Shown here: positions 12,060-23,760 of the stretch, one piece after another
Position numbering within the stretch: the stretch's first letter is position 1
Layout of the letters: each line of letters starts with the position of its first letter
NCBI GenBank assembly: GCA_027186245.1
Contig: CP114500.1
Location: forward strand, 7,016,001 to 7,080,000
Reading direction: 5' to 3'
From: Coriaria nepalensis
Lineage: Eukaryota > Streptophyta > Magnoliopsida > Cucurbitales > Coriariaceae
Length of the DNA stretch: 64,000 nt
Translations under genes and position numbers: made by a program
The notes under the pieces: model-generated
Databases searched by the model: none
Told to the model about the DNA's origin: nothing
What the model saw: the letters and a program-made list of their open reading frames with translations, nothing else

Positions 12060-15000
12060 TCATGTTAATATTACCTCAGGTGCTCTTCCTTTGGATCCAA
12101 CTTTTTTAATTTTAGATTTGAGCGATTCCTCACAAGAAGGCATATAAGCAGGCATTGGGAGAATACTTGTCTCGGCAGTGCCTCCATCCTTCACTATGAA
12201 AACAGTGTCCATGCCCCATGTCATATGACGGTCCAAGTGACAATGCCATAACCATACACCTACAATGGTATCAAAAAGCAGCTGATAGTTTAAACCTTGT
12301 TCATTCAGGCTAATGAAATGGAATGTAACGATAGAAAATCGAAGTTGTCATCAAGCAGCGATGATAGTCGTCTTCTAACTTACGCTAGTAGATCAATGAA
12401 GGTCCAACAAGATATATTAACACAAATTCCTAAAAAAGAAGGAAATCATGCATACATACTAACATAAGCATTACGAGTCACGTTGATATGTAAATTGCAG
12501 TGTCAACAAAATGCACATGGGAAAGAAGAATAAGGAAAGGCGAAAGAATAGCTAATGTCCATTCATCGATTCATTAAATAGAAGGATGATCATACCAGGG
12601 TTGCTTGCTTGGAATCTGATTGCAATCCATCCATTTCTTGGAACTGACCAAGTAGTTACCTTTGGTGGATCAACCAAATTGTAATTCAAAGGATCAGTTT
12701 CGTTGTCGAAGTTTCCCAAGCCGACCCCAATGACGTAAAAGCCGTAACCATGCATATGCATTGGATGGTTCACTGAACCTCCGAGCACATTAGTACCTTG
12801 AAATACAATTTCAACTGTTTCATTATAATTTAACACCTTCACCTTTGTTGCTTGGCTTGGAAATAGGGTACTATCAGGAAGGTCATCTCCAGTAAAATTG
12901 TAAAAAGTAGCTGGATGGTCTGGGAAATCAGATTCATAAACCCCGCTAACATTCCTGCAATAGAAGTTGTTTTTAATCTGTTAACAACTTCAACCTGATG
13001 AGCCGATGAACAAAATGATTAAGCTTGAGCTATCAATAGTTAGTTACTCAAAATTTTCTATATATCCAACACAATTAAAGTCAGAATATTACCAACCTGT
13101 AATACGCTCGCAATATGTCGGTGTCCGGATTTGCCCAACTAATGTTATTTAAACTTGTTCCGAGTTTGTTTCCATCGAGCCCTCCACAAGTAATGTTCGC
13201 ACAATATATCTCATTCATGGAAGCCGCTATAAACATTTTTGTAGAAATATTGAGTGGGACAGAAACAGGACCTATGCTCCTTAGACGGTTCGTAAAATCT
13301 AATGCATAAGTCAACCCATAGTAATTAGGAAGTTGTGAAGGAAATATAGGTGGAGATGAAAAGGAGTAATTGCCTCTGTATTCTAAAATGGATGTGACGT
13401 TGACATCATCAAATGTAATGTTGTAGAACCCTTGACTATAGTATTTTCTCCCGCCGATGTAATAACGACCAAGAGATTGGTTCGCTGTGAGCAAGACATC
13501 TATGGTTTGTCCTGGACTTATAACTATATAACCAGTTTCTATTGGTTTTACATATCTTCCATCAACTCCAACAACTGTGAGGTTGTGTTCCGCAACTGCA
13601 AGGAAAAGTTCTTCATCGACGACTGCACTGACTATACGTAAAAGATATGTTTTTCCGTAGTCAACTTGCCAACGGTATGTCGAGTCTGCAATTTCAAAGG
13701 AATACAAAACTCAAATGATTCTACAATTAGCAGTCATGATACACTTTTAGCAAACCATGAGCTAACTTATCCACCTTAATTTGCAAATTTCAGATTTAGA
13801 AAAAAAACAAAAGAAAATAAATAAACAAATAAATAAAGATTAGTATATACTTTGTGAGCATTCAACAAAATCCCCCGGCTGGCCATTTAATGTAAAGGAA
13901 TCTGAGTCAGGTAAGTCATCTCCAGTTTCTAGATCCTCTGTTACCACTTCGTTCAAATAATCTTCGGTGTACCAGGAACCTATATAAGTCAAAATATTGA
14001 AATATTAAACATTAGGATGCTGCCATATTAATCATGATAACCTACAGAAATTAAGTTGAACCAATATTTGACCTAACAAGCATTAGGTAGAGAGGAGGGC
14101 TGGAAAAGGGGTATTACTGTCTTTTTCCTAGTAACTAATTAAACTAGAAGTTTAAGTTGACTTTGTGTTGGTTGACTGTTAGTTGAGGAAGTATCGACTG
14201 AATGTACTAGTTGTTTCCCTCCTCCCCGCGTTATGGTATCAGTGACTACACTGTATGGATTGATTGAAATACAAACAGTTGAATCACTTTATGCATTTAC
14301 CTACCAAGTACTAAGACCTCGTCACCATCAGGCTCTGGAAATGGAAAAGTGGTTCCATTCGCTGGTAAGATTTTAATAGCACCGTGAACACTAGCTCGTG
14401 TCCAATCACTATGAGCATGCCACCACAGAGTTCCTTCCTCGTCCGAAAATATCACTTTGTAGGTGAAGTTTGTTCCGGATTGTATAGAACATTGAGTTAC
14501 GTATTCAGGACCATCATACCATGGATTCCTTGGTTGCTTCACGCCATGCCTATGATACATAAATTGAATTCAATAGAAATAAGATATATGACATTTAAAT
14601 ATATATGTATATACAGGCATACGAACCAGTGAATGGTGAGACCATCGTCTGCATGGTTATAGACATTAACATAGAGCGTATCTCCTTTATGAACGACTAC
14701 AGTGGGTCCTGGAAAACTGCCGTTTACTACTAACATGCTTTTTGTAGCACACAATCTTGTGAAGTTTTTCCTCGTCACCTTCACCAAAATTAACAGAACA
14801 ATTAATTAATACAATCATTTTGCACTATACTAATTAATATATATCTACAGTGCTAGCTAGTCTAAACTCTAAATAAACTAGTCTTAGGGGCTGTTTGGTT
14901 ATATATTTCATGTTTTAAAATACGTTTTGTATCACGATTTAAGAAAGAAACAGTGTATCAAATACCCTAACTGATTATTGAAAAAAAACAAAAAATTGAA

Positions 15001-15100
15001 GAAAGAGATCAAGAGACCTTACAATGAAATCATAGTAGTGTGAATCGGCTGATGCCGAGGTCGCCATCAGAAGTAACACAAACACCCAAAACATGACCAT
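12060..15100 (-). CDS. Laccase (multicopper oxidase), LAC14/LAC15-like
   Basis: Seven exons: 15100-15023, 14778-14627, 14549-14305, 13979-13851, 13685-13097, 12954-12596, 12259-12060; 583 residues, typical for plant laccases. A signal peptide ([16 protein letters not shown]) is followed by three cupredoxin domains. All four copper-ligand motifs are intact: IHWHG (rebuilt across an intron), [15 protein letters not shown] and [12 protein letters not shown]. Ten residues after the type-1 Cys the axial position is Met, as I recall for the LAC14/15 branch; most lignin laccases have Leu. Family role: oxidation of phenolics with reduction of O2 to water in the apoplast (monolignol or flavonoid polymerisation). 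The protein does not stop after the usual Cys near the end (MPSC) but runs on ~22 residues rich in Lys. The substrate cannot be read from sequence. Confidence 0.92.
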
Positions 15101-17690
15101 GAGGAACAATGAAGTTCTTGCTCTCCGTATAGTGTATTTAACCCCCTCACCCGTACTCTGAATCCTGATTCAGTCTATGCTACCGTCCTTCTCTAACGAA
15201 ACCCAAATTTATATGCGTTTCGACAAGGTAAAATGTGAATGTGAATGTGAATGTGCTATTGATATGTAAGTGGATCGATCGGTCAAGCCAGCTGAAGTTC
15301 AATCTCTCTTTAAATCTCAGCTTTCGGTCAATATTGCTCGTGATTACCATTGACCACCCACCGGCCACCACATTCACAAGGCCATTAATAAATTGTTTTT
15401 TTTTCTTCTTAAATTAGACTAGGAACGTTTACGAATCTTTGTTCTTTCGATTTCTGTGAAATAATAATATCTTCCTTTTTTGTATATTTGATTTGATAAT
15501 AAGTAAAACTTTTCAGAAAATGAATTGATGAACCACTTAATTACACGACATCGAAACATGGATGCAACGGTCTCCACGTAAGAGGAATTCTGGTTGATCG
15601 CAGTTTTTAATTTTAATTTTAATTTTTACTAATTAAATATAATTACCAGTTTAATTAATTAATTAATTAATTAATTAATTTACAACAAAATATATTTATT
15701 ATTAATCTGAATTTACGTCCGGTTGAAAGGCGTCGTAGGAAAATGGTGTATTCCGGGACTAGCAATGCCTACGTATCAAGAAATAATAAGTGATCGAGTC
15801 GGTTAATTTCTTTCAATAATTAAGTTAATAAAAAATACTTAAGAAAAATATTTTTGAAAAAATTATATTATAAAAGTTAGATTACCTTTCTTAAACTCTA
15901 ATTTGTATACCTGAGAAATCTTAGTTACACATGTCATCCTTTCTTTCATTAATTAGTATACTCATTGTTCTCTGGACATACTTCACTATCAGTGGTAGTG
16001 GTAGCACCTTCTTCTCCCGCCACACATAAATTTGCTCTCTCTATAGTGTCAAAGTACGTGGTTTACTTTTTGTCCGTTTACCCGTCAGGCACTTCTTCAA
16101 CCTCGGACTAGCTAACTTGGTCTAGCCTCGGTGCTAACTATTTGATCATTGATGCGGGCCATAATGAAGCGCAGCCTTAGGTCTTCTGCCCATCAGGCCG
16201 CTATCCCCTAAGCTTGTCCCCACATTAATTATTCCCAAGTCTTTGATTTTGTTCTTACCCAAAAGACTGAGACTAGCCAAGATTTGACCAATAGTTAGCC
16301 GCACGCGGGGCTGAACTAGAATCAAACAGCATTTGAAATCACGCGTTTTGGCTAAATTACTTTTGTTGCTTAAAGTTGTGTTTGTTTTTTGCTTTGTCTA
16401 GGTTATGTAGTTCTTAGTTTTGTTTCAATATCTTAGTCTGTTTAAGCATGCATATATATACTGCTTTATGCAGATAAGCCTTCAATGAAATAGAAATCAA
16501 GTTTTCATTTTATCTGTTTTATTGTAAGAATTTGGAGAACTTTTCACAAATTGTAATATTGCTTAGATATTCCAAACTAGCATCTTAATCAATAAACGTC
16601 AATACGCTCAAAACCACACTTAATAGATGCCTTAACTGCATCCAGCATGTAAAAAATAGAAAAGTAGATATTGACGTGGATATCCGTCTATTATAAAGAG
16701 TTTTAATATTGACAATGTGCTTCAAAATCAAACACCTGCACTCACAAACAAAGAGTAGTTGAGATTGTGATCTGCCAACTCCGCTCTGATGCTCTAATCA
16801 TTTTCTCGAGGAGTATAAGAAGAAAATAGATAATAAGTTTCTTAGATCTCAAAAAATGTATTAACCTTATATTGTTATATCAATTAGCATTTATACCTGA
16901 AAAAAGTTAGGAAATCTTAGACAACTTTACACTTGTCTATTTCACATTACTTAGTGTTCTGATTATTTCTTGCTCCATGATCGGTGTCAAAACACCCCCA
17001 ATATGATATGACAAAGATAAGTTCCCTACTCAGACATCATGATAACCTCTCACTTGTCCTCTTCCTCTTCTGAGTATTCTTCTTTAGGTCTGGGACGAGC
17101 GGGGCAATACCCAACTCAGCCCCAACGTCAGATAACATCTTCTCATGCTGCTCAACTGTCATCATATTGACTAACATTCTCTTTAACCGTATCGGATCCC
17201 AGCCTCAATCATCATCTTCTCTCCATATCCAATTACCCTAATGCCTACCGACCTTATCTCAGCCTCGGTTTTCCCTACTCAAGCTAAGGCTGTAGCTCTG
17301 AGGTTGTCCCGGAATCGGGCCCAACAGTTAATCCCTTAGCACATAATTCCATTGGTCATCATGTGTTACGTGGCATTTTAATCTTCTTTCCAGCTAACAC
17401 GCCTTCGTAGCCTCTACCGACTTTGAGATGTCACTGTCTGAGATGGATGAGGCCGTATGAGAGACCATCATAGTAAGCTAGAAAATGAGAGGAATTTCAG
17501 AATGGTTCTAACCATCGATTGTTTGGCCCACTACGGCCTTATTTGTGATGACCCGCCTCTAGAAGTCAACCCTTTAAATACAATCCCTTAAGATGAGCCA
17601 AGGGATCTTCCTCATAGTAACCCTTCAATCTATATTTCGCACTTAAGTATTTTCTTCTATGTGCATACCAACACTTAACATTTAGCAAAG
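15101..17690. other. Laccase promoter side and retroelement-like spacer
   Basis: Laccase is transcribed leftward from about 15.1 kb. Next come an AT-rich stretch, a (TTAA)n tract at 15655-15680, and from about 16080 a more GC-rich patchwork. The 16.1-16.3 and 17.0-17.6 kb parts share wording such as CAGCCTCGG, suggesting degraded LTR-retroelement or LTR sequence. No gene could be read. Confidence 0.4.
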
Positions 17691-18640
17691 AAAATTTCTA
17701 GAGGTGAGGTTGTTGCCTTAATCGACTCGAAGTACCTCGAGGAGAAGAGGAGGTGAGAGGCCAAAGTTGCGGCCAAGCAAGCCAAGAAAAGGCAAGGCTC
17801 TCCCATGAAGATTCTAAATCAGGCCAAGAGGCTAAAAGCCGGGGAGGAGCCCCCTTCAGACTAGTTGAGGATAAAGATATCTAGCTCTTCACCTGCCTCA
17901 CCTACTGCCCTAGCTCAGGCCACCCTAATTCCCCAAGCAATCATTCACCATAGTGTCGCTCATTCTCCATCTGTGCAACATTTATCTTAATGCACTTCTA
18001 TTATGGCCTTCCTGACACAACAGTCCGGCTTAGGATCTTTGCTAGAGCTACAGATCAGTGGTGGCTCCCTTAAAGAATATCAAATGAAGACCTCAGACCT
18101 CCAACTGACGCAAGAGAATCTCAGGATGGTTGAACTCTTTTTTCTAGAGGTTCAAGATACTTCGAGCTCCAGCCTAGCCATGGTAAGTATACTTCCTCAT
18201 GTTACTTCTTTACATTACTAAGTCTGACTAACCAATAGTCCTTTCCATTTTTAGTGTCAAGTTGCCTTAGCCATCATAGGGGCCTCGGTTCAGTCCTTCC
18301 AGCATGAGGAGTTTGAATGTCTAAAGGCTGAGAATGAGAAGTTAAAGACCGAGCACCATGGCCTCAGTTCAGCAAATAAAAGAGCTGATCTCGAAGAAAA
18401 ACCAATAGATAAAGAAATATCACGAGGAGGTCGATCTCAGAAAGGCTGATGGGGTCAAATTGCAAGAGGTCGAAGAGCGATTAGCCACACTTCAAGACAT
18501 TCGGGCTGAACTGGAAGGTGCTCGAGCCGAGATGAAGGAACTAAAGGCTTTGATTACCAATATTAAGAGTGCCATTGTGGCTAAATACTTGGGAGTCCGA
18601 AGAGTTCTTTGCCCTGAGGTCCGAAATCAGCGATAGGGGC
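17690..18640 (+). mobile_element. Degraded retroelement-type coiled-coil ORF
   Basis: On the + strand, interrupted frames read as charged helical protein: ALIDSKYLEEKRR, AAKQAKKRQGSP, then SFQHEEFECLKAENEKLKTE and LQEVEERLATLQDIRAELEG. Stops and frameshifts are frequent. Lys/Glu-rich coiled coils with an upstream AKKR segment resemble the gag-like ORFs of plant gypsy-type elements, but no diagnostic pol motif is visible. Confidence 0.4.
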
Positions 18641-18724
18641 TTCATGTAATGCCTCATAGTTATCGAGTTAAAGTTCCCAGAACTGAACATTGACGAGATT
18701 AAGGTGACAAGGTGATAACATCGT

Positions 18725-19700
18725 AGCATGTGTTTAGATTTCTAATGAGACCTTGGTTCTTTTATTTGTGTTATTACCCATTGTTATCGCAGTACATTAA
18801 TATGAGATCAACCATGCTTGAAACTATACCAAGTTCTATTATGAACTTTTTCATGCAAACCACATTTTTTGCTGCTTCGAAAGCTATAATGTATTCGGCC
18901 TTGGTAGTAGAATATGTTGTTGTTTCCTGTTTAGAACTCTTTCAACTAATTGCTCAACCAATTAGTACGAAGATGAATCCTGAAATTGATTTTTTATCAT
19001 CAATATCTGGCTGAAAACTATAATTTGTGAAACCCTCAATTTTCAAGTCAGGTCCTTCATAAATCAAAAATATTTCTTTAATCCTTATTAAGTATTTAAG
19101 AATGTTCTTAATAGTAATCTAATGCATGTGTCCCGAATTGTCTTGAAACCTGCTTGTAACACTTAGAGCATAAACAACATCTGGTCTCATACATAGTATA
19201 GTGTATATGATGAATCCTATTGCCGAAGTATAGGGTACTCTACTCATCTCATCCCTCTCTGATTATATCTTTGGAGACATATTCTTGGAAAGATATATTC
19301 CATGACTCATTGATAGGAGTCCTCTCTTGAAATCTTTCATGCTGAACTATTTTAGCATTTTGTCTACATCTATTGACAGGGTCCGGCCAAGCGGCCTTTT
19401 AGATATATCTTTATAGATTTTTATTACTTAAATATAAGATGCTTTTTTCAGATCTTTCATGGAGAAATTTTTTGATACCATAGCCTGATAAACTGTAATA
19501 TTCATATATCATTCTCAATGAGTCGTATATTATCTACGTATAGAATTATAAAAGCAATTGAACTCTCACTAGTTTATTTTGTACACACATAGATCATCTT
19601 CATTCTTAATGAAGTCAAACGATTTAACCATTTCATCAAAACACATGTTCTAACTCCGAAATGATTATTTTAGCCTGTATATGGACATTTACAGCTTACA
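18725..19700 (-). mobile_element. Second Ty1/copia pol fragment (RT end and RNase H)
   Basis: On the - strand, from about 19240 downwards: MSRVPYTSAIGFIIYTILCM, RPDVVYALSVTSRFQ, KNILKYL, PDIDDKKSISGF, STTKAEYIIAFEAAK, MKKFIIELGIV, MYCDNNG and finally SKHML at about 18730. This is the canonical copia reverse-transcriptase tail, RNase H and pol end, with scattered stops. Weaker similarity continues to about 19.7 kb. It is a different copy from the one at 10.4-11.5 kb and in the opposite orientation. Confidence 0.85.
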
Positions 19701-19891
19701 CAATTTCTTTGTATTTTTCTTATCCATGAAGTTTTCAAGTTATATCATGTATATGTCCTCCTTGATATTATATATAATTAAAAAGTAAATTTACTCATTT
19801 TTTTAAAGCCAATTTGAAGTTTAAACTTAAAATCCAGTTGTATTTATAGACTTGGTCGAGGCTCTATGGTAATCAAACTACAGTTTACTTA

Positions 19892-20128
19892 ACATGTGAT
19901 TTGAATCACTTATTAGGATTGAATTCTACTTTTGGACATGAATTATAGTTTACACCTAGTTTACACCTAGTTTTCTATCTTAATTGTTGGACTAGTTGGT
20001 AAGAGGTAATACCTAAAATGCGATTTGAATCACGTATTAGGATGAAATTGTACTTTCGGACATGAATTTTAGTTCACACCTAGTTTTGTATTTTAATTGT
20101 TGGACTAGTTGGCAAGGGGTAATACCTA
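19892..20128. repeat. Two-copy tandem duplication (~120 bp)
   Basis: Both copies run from ATG(T/C)GATTTGAATCAC through TTGTTGGACTAGTTGG to GGTAATACCTA, about 19892-20011 and 20015-20128, with roughly 85-90% identity by eye. Copy 1 also repeats TTTACACCTAG internally. Confidence 0.75.
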
Positions 20129-20886
20129 CATGAATATTCATTCTCAAGCGCAGCAATAAAGATAAACAAAATTCCCCAAATGCAAATATACATGCATGCA
20201 TAAGACAGCTCTTTAAAACGATACATTAGCTATATTTTAAAATAATATAAACAAAACTTGAAGAATCATTATAGCTTTGATATAATGAGAGCTAAAAAAT
20301 ATAATAGAGAATCTGATATAGAATAATCAAACTAAAATATAAAAATATAGGACAAAAAGCTCAAGTTTAAACTTTATTTGAAGAACTTCATAAATAATCG
20401 GATTAGAATGCTCTAAAAATTTAATTCCATGGCCAAATTCTTCTCATAACATCGAGTCCCATTGTTGGCTTACTTCATTCATGCACGTCAACATGATCTT
20501 AAACGTTATTTGGGAAATCATTTTGATTCCAATTTGAGACTAAAATGCAGTATACATCCAGAAAATCCAGTATACATTATTAAAGAAAGCTTACCCAGCT
20601 CAACCTACATATCATGCACATTACAAGAACCAAATGAAAAAAAGGAAAAACGGCTGCATAAAATGTTCAAAACATGTGAACAGAGTCATAAGAATCACCA
20701 ATTTCAGAAAAGGTGTATAGATGTCAACTTAAACAGTCATAACTAATGGAATTCAGCAACTCAGCTGGACAAAATTATTCATTTTCAAGAACCGAAAAGT
20801 ATGGTTGTTCATCTTTGATTCAACAACCAAAATAAAGACTGTGGTAAAAAGAGATAATGAGAGATCAGGAGGGTTTTGGATTTGAT
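20129..20886. other. AT-rich spacer downstream of COX5C
   Basis: No gene or repeat is evident. It contains the 3' flank of COX5C, which is transcribed leftward. Confidence 0.5.
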
Positions 20887-21078
20887 TTACTCTTCATCGA
20901 CAACGACACCAATCTCACCCTTCTCCAGCAAGTCGTAAAACGTCCGCACTTTCCTCTGCTCATTCCATTGATGCATCTTCCAAAAGCTACCTGCAAATAA
21001 AGCCAGTGCCAACCCAATGCTTAACTCCTTCACGACGCTCGGTCCTTTCAGAGTCGGATGAGGTAGCCTACCCACCAT
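20887..21078 (-). CDS. COX5C: Cytochrome c oxidase subunit 5C
   Basis: A single coding exon of 63 residues, the exact family length. Conserved landmarks are HPTLKGPSVVKEL near the N-terminus, one membrane segment (LSIGLALALFAGSFWKM), then HQWNEQRKVRTFYDLLEKGE. Subunit 5C is a small nuclear-encoded inner-membrane subunit of mitochondrial complex IV. Upstream, on the - strand, a donor (GTAAGAACC, exon end at 21846) and acceptor (TTTTAG, exon restart at 21103) define a ~742-bp intron in the 5' leader. That matches the leader intron described for plant COX5c genes and known to raise their expression. Three TGGGC(C/T) site II boxes lie just upstream of the first leader exon. Confidence 0.95.
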   Translation of the reverse strand: MVGRLPHPTLKGPSVVKELSIGLALALFAGSFWKMHQWNEQRKVRTFYDLLEKGEIGVVVDEE

Positions 21079-21103
21079 TTCTTTTAAACTCTCAAGTCAG
21101 AAT

Positions 21104-21845
21104 CTAAAATGACAAAATCTCCTTAGATTAATTACAAAAAAAAAAAAGGAATAATTTAATTCTCTTCCCATTGATTGTAAACAAAAACCATTAGTTAAAA
21201 TCCAAATCAATTCAATTTTCAACACCAAAACCAATTTTTGGACAACAAATAATCCATAAACAACCATCCAAAAACGTAAAGGATCACAAGCAGAATTGAC
21301 GATAATTCATAACAGAATAATGCATTCTGAATCAGGCCTCATCTCACAAAGGCAGCATAGATTTGTTCCTGGAAAACTTGTCTTCTATTCAACATTATCC
21401 GCAAACTACAATAGGAGTTATATTCTGGAAGCCAACTTTTCCACACATAACAAGAATCTTAAGCTACTTCATCTTTAATATTTAAATCATTATGACCAAT
21501 TTTCATCCGATTCGAGATTAGTAACAGGATAGAATTTTAATTAATTTCCTCCTTTTTTTTACTCTACAATTACCTAAGTTCTCATGGCAAGGAGACAGGA
21601 GTAACTCGTTGCTATATTTACCAGTACAACATAGAATTTTCGCATCAACCAAACAGAGAATAAAGAAGAAAACGTGAAAATCTCATATAAATTGATAAAG
21701 AAACGAAGCATCATAAATTCGCAATCAATCCAAGCGAAATCAGAATCAGAAAACCTAAATATATCAAGAGAAACTACGAAAAAGAATCTGAAGCGTACAA
21801 ATCGAAATAGAAAAAGGAATATATATTGGGGATTAGGGTTCTTAC
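21104..21845 (-). other. 5'-leader intron of COX5C
   Basis: Inferred non-coding intron between the 5'-untranslated exon (ending at 21846) and the coding exon. Boundaries are canonical GT...AG, and open frames inside it have no protein resemblance. Its position is as known for COX5c genes of other plants; cDNA would be needed to prove it here. Confidence 0.6.
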
Positions 21846-21943
21846 TCGGGAGTGAGGAGACGCTTGCTCCAAGATCGATCAAGCTGAAAAGGGAAGAAAA
21901 TTCCAAGTCCTCTTCTGGCCAGGCCACACCTTCTGGCTAGCTA

Positions 21944-21999
21944 TGGGCTGACTGAGGACGAGCGCGGCCCAATTAGGAAACTGGTATGATAATTGGGCT
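21944..21999. promoter_or_regulatory. Cluster of three site II elements (TGGGCY) upstream of COX5C
   Basis: TGGGCT at 21944-21949, TGGGCC (- strand) at 21966-21971 and TGGGCT at 21994-21999 lie just beyond the first leader exon. Site II motifs bind TCP factors and drive many plant genes for mitochondrial and ribosomal proteins, COX5c included. A further GGGCC/GACCCAATT patch is near 22104-22120. Confidence 0.55.
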
Positions 22000-22239
22000 T
22001 TGGTTGGTACAAAGAACACGTGGTGGTTGTTATGTGGGGTCTACATGGATATGGTCTACCTTACCTAATTAAATTGGCGGATCAAGGACCAAGGATTATG
22101 AAGATGGGCCAGACCCAATTAAATTGTACATCACACGAGCGACTTAAATGCGCATCACAGGATCCATGATCTAGCCATTAATAAATCAAAGATGAAGGGT
22201 TAAATAATAATAATAATAAATATATATATATATATAACT

Positions 22240-23110
22240 TAGATTTATATAACTTAGATTAAGGTATTCTTATACTCTACCGAAATCTTTAAGAGTATAT
22301 TTTTATCATATATTTTTTCGATGATTTTATAACATCTGAAATTAGTCCAAAATTATTGGACAAAAGATTTTGGTCTGAATGTTCAATTTAAAATCATGAT
22401 TTCGGTTTGAAACCAATCAATTTTAAGAATTTTTATCTCGTGTTATATAACTCTGATTAAGACTGGTTCGGAAATGGCCGGATTAGCAGGAGGAAGGGCG
22501 GCCCGGCCCCACCTTGAAAGAAAGGTGTACGTACATAAATAAAGAGGCTGGTTATGGCCTTTACTTGATAGGGCTCCTTCCCATCTATCTTGACCGGGAA
22601 GAGGGGGGAGGCCCTTGCGGAAGCCCTGCCCGCCCTTCTCTATTTTGCTAGATTCTATTGGAAGCTATAAGAGTTTATTTTCATGATTTTTTCTATAATT
22701 TTATAACATCTGGAACTAGTCCAAAATTATTGGATAAAAATTTTAGTTTGGAACCACTTAACTTTAATAATTTTTATCTCGGGCTATATAATTTTGATTG
22801 AGATGTTTCTAGATTATATGAAAAGCTCTAAGAGTATAATTTTATGATATATTTGTTTTGTAATTTTATAATATTTAGAACTAGTCCGAAATATATAGAC
22901 AACTATTTTAGATTGGAACTCAATATTTCGGACAAAAACTCAAGATTTTATTTAGTCAACTTTAAGATTTTATATCTTTGGTTATATAACCTCAATTGAA
23001 TTGTTTCAGGATTATATGAAAATCTCTAAAAGTCTAGTTTTATGAGATATATATATATATATATATTATAATCTTACAACATTTAGAATCATACCGATAT
23101 CATAATTTTC
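22240..23110. repeat. AT-rich tandem repeat array, four diverged ~160-190-bp units
   Basis: Each unit carries TAAGAGTNTANTTTTATGA, TTTTATAACATCT(G)GAA(C/A)TAGTCC, TTGGAA or TTTGAAACC, and TTTTTATCTCGNGNTATATAA in the same order. Copies begin near 22265, 22660, 22830 and 23020; the last is partial and contains an (AT)n tract. Units 1 and 2 are separated by the GC-rich insert at 22470-22655. Confidence 0.65.
22470..22655. other. GC-rich insert inside the AT-rich repeat array
   Basis: About 185 bp with far higher GC than its surroundings (for example GGAAGGGCGGCCCGGCCCCA and GGAAGAGGGGGGAGGCCC). The wording recalls plant mitochondrial intergenic DNA, so an organelle-derived (NUMT) insertion is possible, but this is only an impression. 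No coding frame. Confidence 0.3.
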
Positions 23111-23760
23111 GATATGGAATAAGATTTGGGCCGATCAAGTCAGATCAAAGTCTTAGTCTTTTTTTTTCTCTGGATCCGTGTTTTTCTGTTATTCTCCATT
23201 ATTGGTCGTGCATAAGGAAATCTCTTTTCATTCTTTGTTTTTGTTATTCTCTAGATCAATGCAAGCAAATCTGAAAAAACCGACGAGCAACCATCGAGAT
23301 GGAGGGGAAAAAGAAGATGTCAGACAATTATATTTTTTCATATTTTTTTCTTTTACTTTTCTACTTTTTTATTTTTAAATTTATTTTACTTATTTATTTT
23401 TTAAATTAAGTGATAGATATTTTAAGAAAAAAGTCATTTAACAAAACAAATATTAAGAAAAAATAGTATTTTATCGAATTATCTCTAAATTCAATCCAAC
23501 GGAGATACATGCATTTAGGAAGTACCCGAAAGGGCTTTAAAGCAAAAGATACCCATTTTGTCTCCATATAAATTGTCACAAGGTATAATAAACCAAAATT
23601 ACAAGAAAACCATAACCATTTAATAATTAATTAATTAATTGTAAAGTTAAAAAGCCTACGTACTTTCAATTCAAATCATTTAAACAAACAAATAAATAAC
23701 ATTTCTTAGCTTACCTACGCCTCACTCTCTCTCATCTCTCTTCGCGACTGAGCAGTGATC
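23111..23760. other. Promoter side of the beta-propeller gene
   Basis: T-rich and AT-rich spacer with a (TTAA) stretch near 23625. The last ~60 bp contain a CT-rich leader (CTCACTCTCTCTCATCTCTC) before the start codon at 23761. No gene is seen. Confidence 0.5.

Noticed and set aside
14882..14980. GGGGCTGTTTGG start typical of some MITEs
   Set aside because: No matching inverted end or target-site duplication within reach.
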